This document shows, one piece after another, positions 61,913-64,000 of a DNA stretch of 64,000 nucleotides. Positions within the stretch are counted from its first letter, which is position 1; each line of letters opens with the position of its first letter. A program made the position numbers and the translations under genes. This DNA is from Elymus sibiricus (taxonomy: Eukaryota; Streptophyta; Magnoliopsida; Poales; Poaceae). The stretch covers positions 7,574,001-7,638,000 of the forward strand of contig CM077673.1 of the NCBI GenBank assembly GCA_039707655.1, written 5' to 3'. The notes under the pieces were generated by a model. That model saw only the letters and a list, made by a program, of their open reading frames with translations, ran no database searches and was not told the DNA's origin.

Positions 61913-62858
61913 TGAATGATAGCATAGAAATCTGGTCAGAATGGACAAAATCTGCGAGTTTTGGCGAGGTCCCCGTAAGCGGACCCTGGGGTTCCCCGAA
62001 CATTTGGATCGCCCCGAGACCGAAAATCAATGAGTAATAGCATACAAAACTGGCCGAAACGGAAAAAATCTGCGAGTTTTGGCGAGGTCCACGTAACCGC
62101 ACCTCGGGCTTCCCCGAACGTTCGGACGACCACGACTACCAAAAACCAGTGAATAATAGCATAGAAAACTGGTAGGAATGGACCAAATCTGCGAGTTTTG
62201 GCCAGGTCCCCGTATGCGGACCCCAGGGTTCCCCGGACGTTTGGATCGCCCCGGGACCAAAATTAGTGAGTAATAGCATAAAAAACTAGCCGGGACACAC
62301 AAAATCTGCTAGTTTTGGCGAGGTCCCCGTAACCGCACCCCGGGCTTCCCCGAACGTTCGGATGACCACAACTACCGAAAAACAGTGAATGATAGCATAG
62401 AAATCTGGTCAGAATGGACAAAATCTGCGAGTTTTGGCGAGGTCCCCGTAAGCGGACCCTGGGGTTCCCCGAACATTTGGATCGCCCCGAGACCGAAAAT
62501 CAATGAGTAATAGCATACAAAACTGGCCGAAACGGAAAAAATCTGCGAGTTTTGGCGAGGTCCACGTAACCGCACCCCGGGCTTCCCCGAACGTTCGGAC
62601 GACCACGACTACCAAAAACCAGTGAATAATAGCATAGAAAACTGGTAGGAATGGACCAAATCTGCGAGTTTTGGCCAGGTCCCCGTATGCGGACCCCAGG
62701 GTTCCCCGGACGTTTGGATCGCCCCGGGACCAAAATTAGTGAGTAATAGCAAAAAAAACTAGCCGGGACACACAAAATCTTCTAGTTTTGGCGAGGTCCC
62801 CGTAACCGCACCCCGGGCTTCCCCGAACGTTCGGATGACCACAACTACCGAAAAACAG

Positions 62859-64000
62859 TGAATGATAGCATAGAAATCTGGTCAGAATGGACAAAATCTG
62901 CGAGTTTTGGCGAGGTCCCCGTAAGCGGACGCTGGGGTTCCCCGAACATTTGGATCGCCCCGAGACCGAAAATCAATGAGTAATAGCATACAAAACTGGC
63001 CGAAACGGAAAAAATCTGCGAGTTTTGGCGAGGTCCACGTAACCGCACCCCGGGCTTCCCCGAACGTTCGGACGACCACGACTACCAAAAACCAGTGAAT
63101 AATAGCATAGAAAACTGGTAGGAATGGACCAAATCTGCGAGTTTTGGCCAGGTCCCCGTATGCGGACCCCAGGGTTCCCCGGACGTTTGGATCGCCCCGG
63201 GACCAAAATTAGTGAGTAATAGCATAAAAAACTAGCCGGGACACACAAAATCTGCTAGTTTTGGCGAGGTCCCCGTAACCGCACCCCGGGCTTCCCCGAA
63301 CGTTCGGATGACCACAACTACCGAAAAACAGTGAATGATAGCATAGAAATCTGGTCAGAATGGACAAAATCTGCGAGTTTTGGCGAGGTCCCCGTAAGCG
63401 GACCCTGGGGTTCCCCGAACATTTGGATCGCCCCGAGACCGAAAATCAATGAGTAATAGCATACAAAACTGGCCGAAACGGAAAAAATCTGCGAGTTTTG
63501 GCGAGGTCCACGTAACCGCACCCCGGGCTTCCCCGAACGTTCGGACGACCACGACTACCAAAAACCAGTGAATAATAGCATAGAAAACTGGTAGGAATGG
63601 ACCAAATCTGCGAGTTTTGGCCAGGTCCCCGTATGCGGACCCCGGGGTTCCCCGGACGTTTGGATCGCCCCGGGACCAAAATTAGTGAGTAATAGCATAA
63701 AAAACTAGCCGGGACACACAAAATCTGCTAGTTTTGGCGAGGTCCCCGTAACCGCACCCCGGGCTTCCCCGAACGTTCGGATGACCACAACTACCGAAAA
63801 ACAGTGAATGATAGCATAGAAATCTGGTCAGAATGGACAAAATCTGCGAGTTTTGGCGAGGTCCCCGTAAGCGGACCCTGGGGTTCCCCGAACATTTGGA
63901 TCGCCCCGAGACCGAAAATCAATGAGTAATAGCATACAAAACTGGCCGAAACGGAAAAAATCTGCGAGTTTTGGCGAGGTCCACGTAACCGCACCCCGGG
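62859..64000 (+). repeat. Start of a fourth 2,838-bp block, cut by the window end
   Basis: Two full HORs (62859, 63332) and 196 bp of a third (63805-64000: all of A and 78 bp of B). The first A has the C-to-G change (62931), and the C states are CCAGGG then CCGGGG, as in the three preceding copies. The array therefore continues past the window with the same third-order period. Confidence 0.9.

Larger units (their letters stand above)
54345..62858 (+). repeat. Three copies of a 2,838-bp six-HOR block
   Basis: Copies lie at 54345-57182, 57183-60020 and 60021-62858. Each starts with an A carrying the C-to-G change (54417, 57255, 60093). The C monomers follow the order CCAGGG, CCGGGG, CCAGGG, CCGGGG, CCAGGG, CCAGGG. 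Each copy ends with a CAAAAAAAACTAG/CTTCTAG D. The only differences I noticed among the copies are a G-to-A change at 54927 and a C-to-T change at 62104. This is a third level of repetition above monomer and HOR. Confidence 0.92.
1..64000 (+). repeat. Satellite DNA array, 473-bp tetrameric higher-order repeat
   Basis: Every part of the window is built from monomers of 117-119 bp arranged head-to-tail in one direction. Four monomer types (A, B, C, D) recur in fixed order to give a 473-bp HOR. There are 124 complete tetramers, six hexamers and one pentamer. Monomer starts are defined here at the TGA of TGAATGATAG (A), TGAGTAATAG (B and D) or TGAATAATAG (C). HOR copies differ by only a few substitutions, so the array is strongly homogenised. 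No unique sequence, transposon or inversion interrupts it, and neither array edge is in the window. Strand is given as the reading direction of the supplied sequence; the satellite itself has no coding strand. Possible genomic settings are subtelomeric, interstitial or centromeric heterochromatin, and the sequence alone does not decide between them. Confidence 0.98.

Noticed and set aside
1..64000. CRISPR array
   Set aside because: There are no short direct repeats separated by unique spacers. The full 118-bp monomer is repeated and no cas genes are present.
1..64000. Subrepeats of a ribosomal DNA intergenic spacer
   Set aside because: Spacer subrepeats of 100-200 bp are common in plants, but 64 kb without any 18S, 5.8S or 25S sequence is far too long for a spacer.
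1..64000. Telomeric repeat or telomere junction
   Set aside because: No run of TTTAGGG, TTAGGG or similar was seen on either strand.

Overview
The whole 64 kb window is one uninterrupted satellite DNA array. I see no gene, RNA gene, transposon, promoter or unique flanking sequence anywhere in it. All repeats run head-to-tail in one orientation, and the array continues past both ends of the window. This points to a eukaryotic chromosome (centromeric, subtelomeric or knob-like heterochromatin) assembled from long reads. The minus-strand monomer junction (CTATTACTCA, then GGTCCC or GGTCTC some 8-12 bases on) and the ~118-bp monomer resemble the 118-120-bp grass satellite family known as pSc119.2 in rye and wheat. 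I recall that family only from memory, so a grass host is a working hypothesis.

First level: monomers of 117-119 bp. Second level: four monomer types A (118), B (119), C (117) and D (119) form a 473-bp higher-order repeat (HOR). A resembles C and B resembles D, so the tetramer probably grew from a ~236-bp dimer. I count 124 complete HORs, six hexameric variants (709 bp; one of 705 bp) and one divergent pentamer (575 bp). The 3' end of a second copy of the pentamer opens the window.

Third level: multi-HOR blocks repeated in tandem and recognised by shared rare variants: 3,413 bp (1-6.4 kb), 3,074 bp (10-16.4 kb), 3,547 bp (15.5-22.6 kb), about 4,966 bp (24.1-34 kb), 3,783 bp offset (30.8-36.2 kb), and a 2,838-bp six-HOR repeat from about 53 kb to the window end.

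Layout: 1-331 end of a divergent block; 332-3169 six HORs; 3170-3744 divergent pentamer; 3745-9893 thirteen HORs; 9894-30698 six hexamers separated by 5, 5, 6, 10 and 9 HORs; 30699-64000 seventy HORs plus a partial one. The interest lies in array evolution: chimeric D/B monomers at unequal-crossover joints, nested duplications whose order can be read, a CpG-transition bias suggesting cytosine methylation, and one cluster of homopolymer deletions that may be an assembly fault. I found no evidence of a novel gene system and do not claim one.
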